Source of the DNA: Erinaceus europaeus
Taxonomy: Eukaryota > Chordata > Mammalia > Eulipotyphla > Erinaceidae
DNA: 64,000 bases
Direction: 5' to 3'
Assembly (NCBI RefSeq): GCF_950295315.1
Contig: NC_080164.1
Location: 113,046,447 to 113,110,446, forward strand
Shown: piece by piece, positions 24,373-34,956 of the stretch
How positions within the stretch are numbered: the first letter of the stretch is position 1
Layout: each line of letters begins with the position of its first letter
Notes under the pieces: model-generated
The model's database searches: none
What the model was told of the DNA's origin: nothing
The model's input: the letters and a program-made list of their open reading frames with translations, nothing else
Position numbers and translations under genes: made by a program

Positions 24373-24390
24373 ACTCAAAAAGCTTTCTTC
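24373..24390 (+). repeat. Target-site duplication, right
   Basis: Second copy of 'actcaaaaagctttcttc'. Its first ~10 bases could also be L1 sequence (microhomology at the junction). Confidence 0.8.
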
Positions 24391-25605
24391 TTTGGTGCCC
24401 TACTCCAAAATTAGTCAAATCTTGCTTTGGGTTTCCCTTTTTATTCTTTTCTGGACTTCTGTTTAGGAGTGGGATCACCCCATAGTCCTCTTCATCTTTC
24501 TGACTTAGCTCACTTAACATAATTCCCTCTAGCTCCATCGAAGATGGGTTCGAGAAGGTGGGTCCATTGTTCTTAATAGCTGCATAGTATTCATTTGTGT
24601 ATATATACCACAGCTTTCTCAGCCACTCATCTGTTGTTAGCACCTGGATTGTTTCCAGGTTTTAGCTATTACAAATTGTGCTGCTATGAACATAGGTGTA
24701 CACATATCTTTTTGGTTGGGTGTTGTGGAGTCCTTGGAGTATATCCCTAGGAGAGGGTTTATTGAGTCATATGAAAAGTCCATGTCTAGCCTAGTTAGAG
24801 TTCTCCAGACTGCTCTCCACAGAGGCTGAGCCAATTTACATTCCCACCAGTAGTGCAGAATGGTTGCTTTGTTCCCACATCCTCTCTAGCATTTTTTTGC
24901 TGCTGTCTTTTTTGAGTTATGCCAAAGTAAAAACCCTGGGTTGAGTGTGAGGGTGGATTTTCAGCTTCACAGGGAGTTACTCTCTTCCCCAATCCAGCTT
25001 TCAGGTCCTTTTTCCAGCCATGACATAATCTCCCCACACAATAACTTATATCCACCCTTATATCAGATTTCAAGGTCAGAGAAAAGAAAACAAACAACAA
25101 CAAAAAACTAGTATAGACACAGGGTCTTTGGAATAGAACTAAAATATGCTTACCAGATAAAAAATGGAGGACCCTCCAACTCTTCATTTGCACTATTCCA
25201 GCCTTTATGTTCATGACTGGTCAACAATTTGTTTTGCTTTGTATGTTAACTCTCTTTTCAGCCACCAGGTTCCAGATGCTATCATGATGCCAACCAGTCT
25301 GTTGGGAAGTGGTGTCCTGGAGCTGCTTCCCCAAAGCCCCACTCCACTAGGGAAAGAGAGAGGCAGGCTCAGAGTATGGATCGACCTGCCAATACACATC
25401 TTCAGCAGGAAATCAACTATAGAAGCCAGACCTTCGACCTTCTGCACCCCATAGTGACCCTGGTTCCATACTCCCAGAAGGATAAAGAATAGGAAAGCTA
25501 TTAGGGGAGGGGATGGGATACAGAATTCTAGTAGTGGGAATTGTGTGGAGTTGTACCCCTCTTATGCAATAGCTTTTGTCAGTGTTTCCTTTTTATAAAT
25601 AATTT
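24391..25605 (+). mobile_element. Older twin-primed L1 (shared with unit 0)
   Basis: 24391-24920 is the inverted ORF2 C-terminal piece (minus strand) and 24923-25605 the plus-strand 3' UTR with an internal deletion near 24974. The terminus has the usual 'ggtggtgggaattgtg'-type end, here 'agtagtgggaattgtgtg'. Same insertion as 3725-6440. Confidence 0.8.
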
Positions 25606-25611
25606 TTTAAA

Positions 25612-25935
25612 AAAAGTCTGGAAAGAAAAAAAATGAAATTGTGTCCTTTGCATCCTCTTGGCTGCAACTTGATATTATATTCAGTGAGATAAGACAAAAA
25701 GAGAATGAGTATCAAATGATCTCCCTTATTAGTGGGTCTTAAAGTAGTTACAGGGAGGGAGAGCACAAAGCAAAATATGGACTGGACATAGCATATTGCA
25801 CCAAAGCAAAGGATTCTGGGGAGGGAAGGGTTCAGAAGAGGATAAAAACTTTGAGGGCTTGGAATATAATGAAATTGTATGTATATGTCAATGACTGTAC
25901 TGTAAAGCATTAACACCCTCAAAATCAGAATTACA
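25612..25935 (+). repeat. Old L1 3'-end fragment
   Basis: 'ctttgcatcctcttggctgc' and 'gtgagataagacaaaaagag' correspond to the last codons of ORF2 of an older L1 type (a KLDDIMLSEIRQKG-like reading in the unit C copy at 44983-45300). About 300 bp of 3' UTR follow. This opens the shared B/C unit. Confidence 0.65.
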
Positions 25936-26242
25936 ATTGGGAAGAAAAAAACCTCCCAAATTCTCTGTCCTCCTCCCTGGTAGGGTGGCTTACAGAGAGC
26001 AGGATGGTCTCCTCTCTCAGTAGATGAGGTTGTTCATAGCAGGCCTGCAGTGACTTTGGCAAGCCTGAAGCAGAGACAAGAGGAAATGACAGGAGAGAAC
26101 AGGATTGACAGGAGAGAATGAGAGGGAATGGTCATTACCTCACTCATGGACCAGTCCAGTACGGGCGACCACATGAACATGTTTGTATAGAATCTGGCTG
26201 GTTGTGCACAGAGGAACCCAGAGAAAAACCCTTCTCTAAGAA

Positions 26243-26458
26243 TATTTTTTTCAATCTTTTTCTCTTTATTTGATAGAGCAGAAAGAAATTTGAGATGGGT
26301 AGGGCAGATAAAGAAGGAGAGACAGAGAGAGAACCCAGGAGCACTACCTCACCAATCTCAAAGCCTCTTCCCTGCAAGTCGGAACTGGGGGCTTTAACCC
26401 AGAACCTAGAGCATGGGAATGTGTGCACTGAACAGGGTGTGCCACTGGCCAAGGTCTT
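26243..26458 (-). repeat. SINE, reverse orientation
   Basis: The minus strand gives a SINE head ('tggccagtggcacaccctgt'), a 'gggttaaagccc' B-box-like segment and a CTCT-rich tail. Counterpart in unit C at 45635-45838. Confidence 0.65.
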
Positions 26459-26599
26459 CTGCTGATACTCCTCATCAGGGAGACTGGCAGCTACAAACCC
26501 AGACCTTTCATTGCTTATGTCTTCAGCCAAAACCTATTGGCTGAGGTTTTGCTATGCTTTACTCTTTGAACAGATTTATTTCATTAACCTGGCAGAAAC

Positions 26600-26728
26600 C
26601 ATATGCAGCATTTATGCCACCGCACTCACAAACCTTCTCCCCTACAGATGGGGACCTAGGCTTGAACCTTGGTCCTCGCCCATACTCAAGCGTTTGCTCT
26701 CCTGTGTGTGCCCCTGGCTGGCCCTGCA
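26600..26728 (-). repeat. SINE head, reverse orientation
   Basis: Minus-strand 'cagggccagccaggggcaca' and a B-box-like 'ggttcaagcc' mark the tRNA-like part of a SINE with no tail. Counterpart in unit C at 46030-46160, where a 38-bp piece upstream is tandemly doubled (45973-46048). Confidence 0.55.
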
Positions 26729-26929
26729 AATCATCATCTTTGAATCCTAGGTGATGAAATGACTCTTTGAAGGGTAAATCCTGAGGGCAGTGGATTTTAA
26801 CTAAGGGTTGCCTGGGAAACATTACACAGGTCCTTCCTCCCTCACTTAGAATGGAGTCAGGACCTTTTAGCGCCATCAGCAGGCAGCTCTCTGAGGCTCC
26901 TCCCCATGAAGAGCAACTGCACCAACATT

Positions 26930-27045
26930 GTGAACCAATGAGATGCCACTGCAGCTCAAGCTTATGTGGGATTGGTTCACAGCGAGCCACACGCTCAGGA
27001 GGACACATTGTGATGTCATGCCCGCTGAACCCTATATAAGGCCCT
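26930..27045 (+). promoter_or_regulatory. Promoter of the unit B kinase-like gene
   Basis: A compact promoter layout: CCAAT at 26935-26939, an inverted CCAAT (attgg) at 26971-26975, a CRE-like TGATGTCA at 27011-27018 (one C-to-T change from TGACGTCA), and a TATA box TATATAAG at 27033-27040. Transcription would start near 27065. The same elements with the same spacing are in unit C. A TATA plus CRE combination fits genes driven in spermatids by CREM-type factors, but that is inference. Confidence 0.65.
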
Positions 27046-27120
27046 GAGCAGGCTGAGCCTTTGGTCTTGATCACTCAGGAAGCTGTCATAGTGACCTGCA
27101 GTTGACCAGGACCAGAGCAA

Positions 27121-27365
27121 GTTCACCTTCGCACCACCGCTTCCACTCTGCACCTACCTGTCTCCACTCTTCTCTCTCTTCCACCATCTCCACATCTCTC
27201 CCTTCCTTCCCTCTCTTTCTTTTGTGTTCCTTTATCCTCCTTTCCCTACCTCCCTTCCCTTCCCATCTCCCTCTATTCCTCCACCTCCTGCCTCCTCCCT
27301 CCTTCCTGCTCCACCTCCTCCCTCCGTGTCCGGCTCCCCTCCTCCCCTCCACCCCCGCTCCCTTG
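27121..27365 (+). repeat. CT-rich leader tract
   Basis: A long pyrimidine-rich tract lies between the promoter and the coding region (unit C equivalent 46561-46820). It would form much of the 5' leader. The frames through it encode only low-complexity Ser/Pro/Leu. 27366-27590 is unit sequence, possibly leader or intron. Confidence 0.75.
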
Positions 27366-27590
27366 CTCATATTTATGTAGATAGCTGTATATATGTTTGT
27401 TTTTGAGTACAGTGAGTAGAGTTTAGCAGTTTATACATATTTTGGGGGGTGGTGGTGGTTATCATATTAGTTAAACTTATTATTGTTGTTGTTGTTGTAG
27501 ATTTAGTGGGTGGGGATGGTTCTTGGTTTCTTGGGTTAGTGTTAGAGTCCTTCTCCCTGAGCCGTTATTTGAGCAGACAGTGCTCTCACT

Positions 27591-28358
27591 ATGCCAGCTC
27601 CTGTGAGGCCTGGCAGTCAGTGGTCGACATTGGGCAACTATGGTGGCCTACAAGTGACATCTCGCCCGCCTGTAGGTCACCATAGGCTGACTGGGGCCCA
27701 GGTCAAGACCTGGGACGTTGATATGAGTCAACTGTCCAATTGTAAGGTCCAGCAGCTCCTCCAGGGGCTAGAGGTGCTGGGGACCTTCCAGCACCCCAAT
27801 ATCCTGAGTCTCCTGGGCGTGGTGGAGGAGGCCCACTGCCTCCTTGTAGTGGAGGAGCTGGCCCAGGGGCAGGACCTGGCCACACTCCTGCTCCAGCGTC
27901 TTGTCCTGACGGAGGCCAAGACCCGCAGCCTGCTGAGGCAGATCACGTTCGCCATCCAGAGCTGCCATCGCTGGGATCTCACCTTCGGGGACCTGAACGC
28001 CAAGTATGTGCTGGTGACAGAGGAGGGGAGAGTGAAGCTCTCCGTCGTGGAGGCGCTGATGGGCAGTGTGGGGGTGGCTCTGGACATGGCCAGGGGGCAG
28101 CACGTCTTCATGGCGCGGGAAGTCCTGCTGGGGCAGCGCCCCTCAACCGCCAGTAACCTCTGGTGCCTGAGAATCCATCTCTACCAGATGACTTTGGGAA
28201 CCCTCCCCTTCCTGGGGAAAGACTTCAATGTGGAGGAGGACAAAAACCTTCGAAGGGCCCTCCACATCCCCTATAAGACCCCCTTTATCTTATGCCACCT
28301 CCTCAGCAGACTACTCCACCAGGACCCCAGGCAGCGGGCACCGCCCAGGACATCCTGA
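27591..28358 (+). pseudogene. SMOK/MARK-like pseudokinase, unit B copy
   Basis: The 255-codon open frame has the outline of a protein kinase domain of the sperm motility kinase / MARK type: HHRLTG after a degraded glycine loop (GNYGGLQV), FQHPNILSLL, LLRQITFAIQSCH, REVLLGQ, LPFLGKDF and LLSRLLHQDPRQR. Catalytic residues are missing. The VAVK lysine is replaced (VKTWD), the helix-C glutamate is Gly, HRD reads FGD, the catalytic-loop Asn is Tyr, DFG reads VVE, and APE reads ARE. The helix-F Asp is Asn (SNLW), unlike the unit C copy. A one-base deletion at about 28339 ends the frame at APPRTS; the next frame reads TAQDILRHPW, the expected end of the domain, and stops at 28424. A promoter lies 550 bp upstream. 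Whether it is expressed, or intended as a protein, cannot be told. A distant CAMK-family origin other than SMOK is possible. Confidence 0.75.
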
Positions 28359-29100
28359 GGCACCCTTGGACCTCACACCAAGAATCTGTTATGATCATAG
28401 TGAGGCCCAAAGGGTGCTCCCAGTAGGAGGATGGTCCGTGGTGCCCTGCAGAATCTGGGTCTGAACTGGGGACTCCAATGCAAAGTGACTGCAGCACGGA
28501 AGAAGACACAGAGATGGAGCCCCAGCCTGGGGTGGACTCCTAAACCCCCACCCCAGAGCTGGGAAGCAGCACTGAGGAAGACACAGAGACGGAGCCCCAG
28601 CCTGGGGTGGACTCCTAAACCCCTACCCCAGAGCTAGGAAGAAGCATGGAAGAAGACACAGAGATAGAGCCCCAGCCTGGGGTGGAGTCTTCAACATCAG
28701 TCACACCAGAAGACCACAGCTCAGTCCTTACTCCAACCCCAGAAATTCCAGATCCAGTGCCCCAGAGCTGCCCTCCCTCTTCACCTCCACCCAGACACTC
28801 CAGCCTCACCCCTCCTCGGAAGGGGACCCAGAAAGTCCGGGAAGCAGCTGAGCAGCCTCCCAGAGCCACTGCAACGCCCAGATCCCGAAAGACAGAGCTC
28901 TGCAGAGCCATAAGGTGCCTCTTCTGCTTCCCCTGGATGCTCAGCAACAAGGCTACTCCCAAGTAGCTGACACCCCGGTGCAGAAGTTGGGCCCCCTCCC
29001 ACAGGCCCCTTTGGAATCCTTCCCAGCCACTTCAATGCAGTGAGGAGACCAGGACTGAATGCCAGCCCCAATATATGTTGAGAATGCTGGACTTTGAAAT
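28359..29100 (+). pseudogene. Kinase-like gene C-terminal tail and 3' UTR, unit B
   Basis: Downstream sequence of the kinase-like gene. It contains 2.5 copies of a 75-bp tandem repeat (starts at 28505, 28580 and 28655) encoding EDTEIEPQPGV-like peptide. The first two copies carry an in-frame TAA after PGVDS and the last does not. After it, a 107-codon Pro/Ser-rich frame (28646-28966) is open, with SPPPRHSSLTPPRKGT. This looks like the former C-terminal tail of the kinase. Confidence 0.65.
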
Positions 29101-30250
29101 CTAAATTTTTATTTTGTATTTTTATTTTATATATTTCATATTTTTATTTTAGTAAATTGTTAAAATGTTGACAGTTCGAAAAATCATCTCATTGTTCTGT
29201 GTGCGTCAGGCCCATATGAGACTTGGGGGACGGGGCAGGGGTGTGTGGGGGGCAAAGGCCTTTGGATAGTTATCATGGGGACTCTGGGGTGCCACTGGGG
29301 TTACAGAGAGCAGTCTGGGAGCCACGTTGCAGGGCAAGAGGCAAAAATGGTATGATAAGACCACAGCTCTCAGGTGGCTCTCAGGTTGATCTCATTGCAG
29401 ACTAAATTTTTTTTTAATTTTTATAAAATTGAAGTGTTGACAAGACCATAGGATAAAAGGGGTACAATTCTACACAGTTACTACCACCAAAACTCCATAT
29501 GCCATCCCCTCCCTTGTTAGCTTTCCTATTCTTTATCCCTCTGGGAGTATGAACCCAGGGTCACTATGGAGCGCAGAAGGTGGAAGGTCTGGCTTATGTA
29601 ATTGCTAGGCCTCTGAACATGGGTGTTGGTAGGTCAAATGTTACTCCCAACCTGTCTTTCTTTCCCTAGTGGGGCAGGGCTCAGAGGAGAAAGGGTACCA
29701 GGACACATTTTGGGGTTGTCTGCCCAGGGAAGTCAGGCTGGCATCATGGTAGCATCTGGAACCTGGTGGCTGAAAACAAAAGTTAAGGTATAATGTAGAA
29801 CAAATTGATGAGTAGTCATGAACCTAAAGGCAAGAATATTGCTGATAAAGATTTTGGGTTTCTAATTTATAAAAAGCTAGTAGGTCTCTTTTAGGTATAT
29901 TTCACAGGACCATGACTTTACTAGTTTTTGCCTGGGCCTGACATCTAGTACACAGGTGGGCCCAAGTTATTGTCTGGGGAGATGGTGAATTCTAACCCCT
30001 TGTGAGATGGTTGACCGCACAGGTGAAGGCAGGGCAGGGAGGGGGGAGCTGAAAGGCTGAGTTCTCTGACAGCAATGTCAGAGCAGGGCCTAGTTCCCCC
30101 TCAGAGAAAGACCCCCAATGCCTGGTTCCGACCACAAAATGCAGAAAAGAGGGTCACAGAAGGGGAGATTGACCAGGGAATGTGGGTCATAGGCCAGCTC
30201 CCCTCATGTTCATAAGCATTTCTACCACTCTATTTGGTTCTTTGTCTCCA
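29101..30250 (-). repeat. Spacer with old L1 3' terminus (unit B)
   Basis: Matches unit A 14705-15870. The minus strand at about 29405-30000 is a decayed L1 3' terminus. Nearly all of this block (about 1.15 kb) is deleted in unit C at 48496. A short tandem duplication of an 'attgagcctcaagcaagcaa'-type unit sits at 30273-30318. Confidence 0.65.
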
Positions 30251-30489
30251 AATTTACAAAAAAAAAAAAAATTGAGCCTCAAGCAAGCAAAAAACATATT
30301 GAGCCTCAAGCAAGCAAAGAAGCCTGCTTCACTGAGCTGCAGAACCCAGACTTCTGCCTCCTTCACCAGCTGCCTTACTCAGAGTAGTGAGATCTCACCA
30401 TGATAGCTTCAGTGGGGTCAGTAGTTCACCTGCCCCTCTTGGACAACTAGGTGACCTGTAAGCAGTAGAATCTGGCATGCGTGGAGGTC

Positions 30490-31325
30490 ACCATAGGCTG
30501 GCTGAGGTCTCAGTCAATATTAGGTTAGCAGATCAGAACCTTCTGACCCAGCCCTAACTCCAGCACTTCCTCCAGGAGCTACAGGTGCTGGGCACCTTCC
30601 AGCACCCCAACATCCTGAGGCTCCTGGAAGTGGCAGAGGAGGCCTACTCCATCCTGGTGGAGGAGGAGCTGGTCAGGGGAGAAAGAGGTAGCCTTCAGGG
30701 TGAGACCTGCAGTGTGCAGACAAAGAGGCAGGGGTCCCCCAGGTCTTCTTCTCCTCTGAGGGGTCCCTTGAGGAGAACCTATACTAAACCTTCCCACTGG
30801 GGCTGGAGGAGGAAGCCCTGGGTCAGAGCTGAAGATGGAGCCTGAGTAGAGTCTGAGCTCTCCAGCTTCCACATGGTCACCTTCCAGCAGGACCTGGAGG
30901 ACTAACAACACTGTGAATAGACCTCATGTGAACCCCAGAAGACAAAAAATCAACCCCTAGCATGGCCTGATCCCATAGGCAGCTCCTGTCAACACAAAAA
31001 TGTCCACAAATGTTCAACACCCTAGACCTCAGGCTCAAACCCCAGCAGGGCTCAGACTCCTAGGACAGCTAAGATTCCAAGGATGGTTGACATGCCCAAG
31101 GAGGGTTCAGATTCCCAGGATCACTCAAATGTGCAGCACATTTCCCTGGATGACGGCTCAACCCCTGAACCAACACTCAACCACCAGAGCTGCCTTCCCT
31201 TGATGACTGCACCTAGGCATTCTACCTTCCCCCACTGCCCTGTTGGGAATCCCAGAAGACAGGGAAACAGCCTCCCAAAGCCACTGCACCAAACACCACC
31301 CCCATTTCTGGCACCTTTCAGACAG
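30490..31325 (+). pseudogene. Second, truncated kinase-like copy (unit B)
   Basis: A second relative of the kinase gene follows within the same unit. 'caccataggctggctgaggt' matches the HHRLTG region, and 30585-30700 encodes LGTFQHPNILRLLEVAEEAY and EEELVRGERG, parallel to the first copy. The rest of the kinase domain is gone. At 31110-31310 a Pro-rich tail resembles the first copy's tail (NHQSCLPLMTAPRHSTFPHC). Stops and frame changes make it non-coding. The solo LTR is inserted at its end. Confidence 0.7.
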
Positions 31326-31331
31326 CACCAA

Positions 31332-31933
31332 TGTCAGGAAATTGTGAGGATGTGGTTGAGCTTGGCAGGGCTTGACTTGAGGGGACATCCACCCTGTCAG
31401 TCTCTCTTTCTCTACTGAGAGAGGTCAAGCAAGGAGGGACAAAAGCCCCCAAGGTCTGCCTTGTCTTATCAGACTCCCTGCCTCACAAAGCACCCTGCAT
31501 TCCTGATACTATGGCCTGCTCCCTTATCTATATAATAATTGTTTTGCCTGAAAGATCCCTACCCATTCCATTCCTTTGACCTATATTCTTTCTACCCCCA
31601 AGACCCTCCCTGCCTGCAGGGTATTATTTATCCTACTAGTTAAAACCCTTGCAACAGTTGCTAAGGAAGTCCCTCCCTTTCCACCCCCATTTGCCTTTCT
31701 CTGCTCCTTCCCTAACCATGGCCATTTCCAACATGCCACTTCCAGGTCCGACTTTTAAAAGCCTTGGGACTCTGATCAATAATGATTTGAATTTCCTCAA
31801 CACCACAAGCTCTGTTCCTGAGTCATCTCTCTCGAGTCACTGAGTGATTAGCAGCACAGGCTGGCTCCAGTCACATTCTCTCCAACCCAGAGAGTATGAG
31901 CCTGAGAAGAGGCACCCCCACACTAGCCTGGCA
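31332..31933 (+). mobile_element. Solo LTR (unit B)
   Basis: The 602-bp element starts TGTCAGG and ends CTGGCA. It interrupts sequence that is continuous in unit C (49529-49545). Flanks are CACCAA (31326-31331) and CACCTT (31934-31939), a probable decayed 6-bp target duplication. A TATA-like 'tatctatataata' is at about 31525. Its last ~75 bp ('ctctccaacccagagag') match the end of the unit C LTR at 50114-50582, so the two belong to related families. Confidence 0.75.
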
Positions 31934-32615
31934 CACCTTTGTTTGGCAAGCTGCCCAGCAGCAAAATTTAACAGAACAAGTCCCTAGCCCAGACAAAAGA
32001 CTCTGCCCTCTCCCACATGTTCCCCTCAAAAGTCTAGTTGAGTTCAAAGTGTTGGCTTTGTGGCCAACTGCCAAAGGCCAATACTTCCTTGTTGAGCTTA
32101 GTGACAGTCTCCCTTACAAGGAACCAAATGGCTTTACTACACAATACGTCCCCAGACACCACAGGTCCCCATCCTGTCTACTCCAGTGTCACTGAATGGG
32201 GTCACAGAACATGGCCAATTATACTGTGTGCTCCCAGCCTACTTTTACCATATTTTCATAGAATGTTAATCCAGAGCAGGCAACCATCAGGTCAGACAAC
32301 CCCAGGTCAGAGTATCTGTGTCTTCATTTCTCTCTCCCACCCAGCTTTTCTCCTTTATTTGAGAGCAGCCCTGCCACACACAAAAGCACACATATGAATT
32401 CAATCTAGTCCTCTATACAGAGAAGGCGGCTGGGGAGAGGCTGCAGAGAGGGTCAGAGACACACTCTCCTGCACTACAAAATAACCTGGGCCTCACTCTC
32501 TCATTAAAGTTAAGTTTACTCCAACAAAGAAAATATACTTTTAAAGAAGAAAATAAATAAATCTATTCTGTTAATATTGATTTTAATGAGAAAATAGATC
32601 TGTAAAAAGAATGAT
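31934..32615 (+). repeat. Unit B spacer
   Basis: Collinear with unit C 49540-50040. The frames at 31896-32195 and 32038-32397 are not conserved in a consistent frame, and I do not regard them as genes. Confidence 0.6.
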
Positions 32616-32619
32616 GCAC

Positions 32620-32998
32620 AGAGAGTGACAGATCAGAGCTGGTGGTAGGAGAGATTGAACCTGGGACGCCAGAGGGTCTGGGATAAATACCTTTTGTTTT
32701 TTTTAATACTATTTATTTATTTATTCCCTTTTGTTGCCCTTGCTCTTTTATTTTTGTAGTTATTATTGTTGTTGTTATTAACGTCGTTGATGCTGGATAG
32801 GACAGAAGTGGAGAGAGGAGGGGAAGACATAGAGGAGAAATAAAAAATAAAAGACCTGCAGACTTACTTCACTGCTTGTGATGCATTTCCCCTGCAAGTG
32901 GGTAACTAGGGGCTCGAACTGGTATCCTTACCTCTGTCCTTATGCTTTGTGCCACCTGCGCATAACCTGCTGCGCTACCGCCCGACTTCCTGAAATGA
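32620..32998 (-). repeat. Full-length SINE, reverse orientation
   Basis: Minus strand: head 'ggtagcgcagcaggttatgc', B-box-like 'ggttcgag' region (as 'agttcgagccc'), core 'aagcagtgaagtaagtctgc', CTCT tail and a GTTGTT/AATAAT-rich end. A second, older SINE fragment is visible at 32620-32695. Unit C has the related copy split by an LTR at 50041-50697. Confidence 0.75.
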
Positions 32999-34020
32999 AT
33001 ACCTTTTGCAGAACCATTATGCTGTCTCCACAGAGAGAAATGTGATGTAATGGAGTTGAAAGCAATATTGGAAGGGTACAGATTCCACATAATCACCACC
33101 ACTCATATTGACCTCACTTTCCTCCTGCTCAATACTAAATAAAAGTTAACTTTGGCTGGCATTTGTGTACTTAAAATGATGGTGTGTTTGCTCAGAGATG
33201 AGTCAGAAATGTGTACTGACATCAGAACAAATGGAAAAAAATTACACTTCTAACAACTAAAAGCAAATTTCTACTAGAAACTAATCTGATCCTCAAGGAA
33301 GACCTGGATGGAAGGGAAGTTTTGTGAGTGCTATAACAGTGCTCTCTGCCCTCTGACTTACTCTCATTTTGTTTTTTTTCTCCAACATTGAGGAAAATGA
33401 TGCCTCCCATAGCTAGAATCTGGGCAAGATCCAGAAAGAGACCCTCTGTTATGTTGGTCCCCTCTGTTAAAGAAAAGCATAAACCACCCTCTGCCCTTGG
33501 GAATCCAGGGATCTACTGAGACAGCCCCCAACTGACTGAGCATCCACCCTTCTGCTGTTTTGCTGCTTAGACCCACCTCTGAGCCAGCTCATCAGCTATG
33601 TGCTCTTCTCCCTCTAACTTATTCACTGATCATGACCCCCTCCAATGCCATCACAAGAGAGCCAATGCCACTGTTTCTTACAGCTGAGTAGCATCCATCC
33701 TGCATATCTTCTCAATTCCCTTACCCACTCATCTGTGCTTGGATATTTGGATGGTTTTCCAAATCTGGCACCAAGCATTGTGATGAACTTGGGCATGCAC
33801 ACATCTGATCAGGCAAGTTTTCTGTGTTGTTCGGTTGGCTACTTAGCAGATGAATTGCCGTAATGAACCTGTCTGTTTTAATCTCTGTGGGTTAGCAAGA
33901 TCACTTAACCACTACAGAATACAGTACAGAAGCCTCCCTTTCTATCACTAACTAAGCTTGCTTTCTACTCATTTTATGATAGCAGCATCAATGTTTCACA
34001 TAGATAAAAGAGAAAATACA
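32999..34020 (+). repeat. Unit B distal spacer
   Basis: Collinear with unit C 50700-51714 at high similarity, and in part with unit A 18760-19018. No gene is recognised. Confidence 0.65.
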
Positions 34021-34021
34021 G

Positions 34022-34262
34022 GGGAGCTGGGCAGTTATGCAGCAGGTTAAGCCCACAAGGACCAGCATAAGGATCCCAGTTCAAGCCCCACTCCCAACCT
34101 GCAAGAGAGTTGCTTCAAAGGCGGTGAAGCATGTCTGCAGGAATCTATCTTTCTCTCCCCCTTTCTGTCTCTCCATCCTCTCTTTATTTCTCGCTGTCCT
34201 ACCTAACAACGATGACATCAATAATAACAATAAAAAAGAGAAGAAAAAAAATATATATAAAG
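34022..34262 (+). repeat. SINE
   Basis: 'gggagctgggcagttatgca', B-box-like 'agttcaagccc', core 'ttgcttcaaaggcggtgaag' and an AATAATAACAATAAA tail mark a complete hedgehog-type SINE. Counterpart at 51716-51957. Confidence 0.8.
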
Positions 34263-34267
34263 AGATA

Positions 34268-34566
34268 ATACAGGAGCCAGTTGGTGGCACACTTGGTTGG
34301 GTGCACACAGTACAGTGTGCAAGGGCTGGGGTTCAAACTCCCAGTACTCATCTAGTGGGGAATACTTCATGAGAGGTGAAGCAGGTCTGCAGGTTGGCTC
34401 TCTTTCACTTCTCTCTACTCCCTTCAGGGTCTCTCTGTCTCCTACCAAATGTAGAAAGTTCCACATACCTGAAACACTAGATGACCAAGGTTCAGTCCTC
34501 AGCACCAGCATAGCAAGAGCAGAATATTGATCTGTTTAAAATAAAATAAAATATCAAATGAAAAAT
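34268..34566 (+). repeat. Composite SINE
   Basis: Same composite SINE as 19020-19305 and 51962-52255: 'tggtggcacacttggttggg' head, 'acttcatgagaggtgaagca' core, then a second tail ending in AAAATAAAATAAAAT. Confidence 0.75.
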
Positions 34567-34956
34567 AAAAAAAAAATTTCTGACTAGGATAGTGATTTGT
34601 CCTACAGAAATTGAGTCCCACGGATAACTATGGTGATAATAAAAACATTAAAAAGAAAGATGGAAGACAATGCACTGCTCCCAACTACTCTCACCCATTT
34701 CTTGTGTCCTTACTAACTATTGTGTTGCTAGAGAGTACACCCTAAAGCCATTCAAAGTGTTCATAGAAAACCAGTGAGTGTTCATTTCTTATCTTTTTGC
34801 ATTTTGTGCACAGAACCATGTCTGGGCATCCTATCCACTCCACAAATGCATGTTAATGTGGCCTGAGGCATTTACTTCAGAGCTGAGACCCCAAAAGAAA
34901 TGGGTAAATAGAAACCAAATCCAAAAGAAAAAGAAAGAGAAAGGAAAAAAGGGAAA

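Larger units (their letters stand above)
19538..25605 (+). repeat. Segmental duplication, unit A distal block
   Basis: Copy of window positions 1-6440. It is almost perfectly identical over 19538-20923. It then lacks the 907 bp found at 1387-2293 of unit 0, and continues with several percent divergence to 22350. An L1 interrupts it at 22351-24372, and it resumes to 25605 with about 1.4 kb of the L1 3' UTR missing around 24974. The 20924-22200 stretch has no gene. Confidence 0.85.

Noticed and set aside
23855..24466. A 203-codon frame containing FADD
   Set aside because: It crosses an L1 inversion junction: the first part is antisense of ORF2, and only 24096-24372 is sense ORF2.
27086..27406. 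Frames in the CT-rich leader on both strands
   Set aside because: Low-complexity pyrimidine tract; unit C carries frame-breaking indels there.
27728..28111. Minus-strand frames opposite the kinase-like gene
   Set aside because: Shadows of the GC-rich sense frame; the sense strand has the kinase motifs.
31576..32397. Several 60-120 codon frames in and after the unit B solo LTR
   Set aside because: They overlap the LTR boundary and differ from the unit C reading, so they are chance frames.
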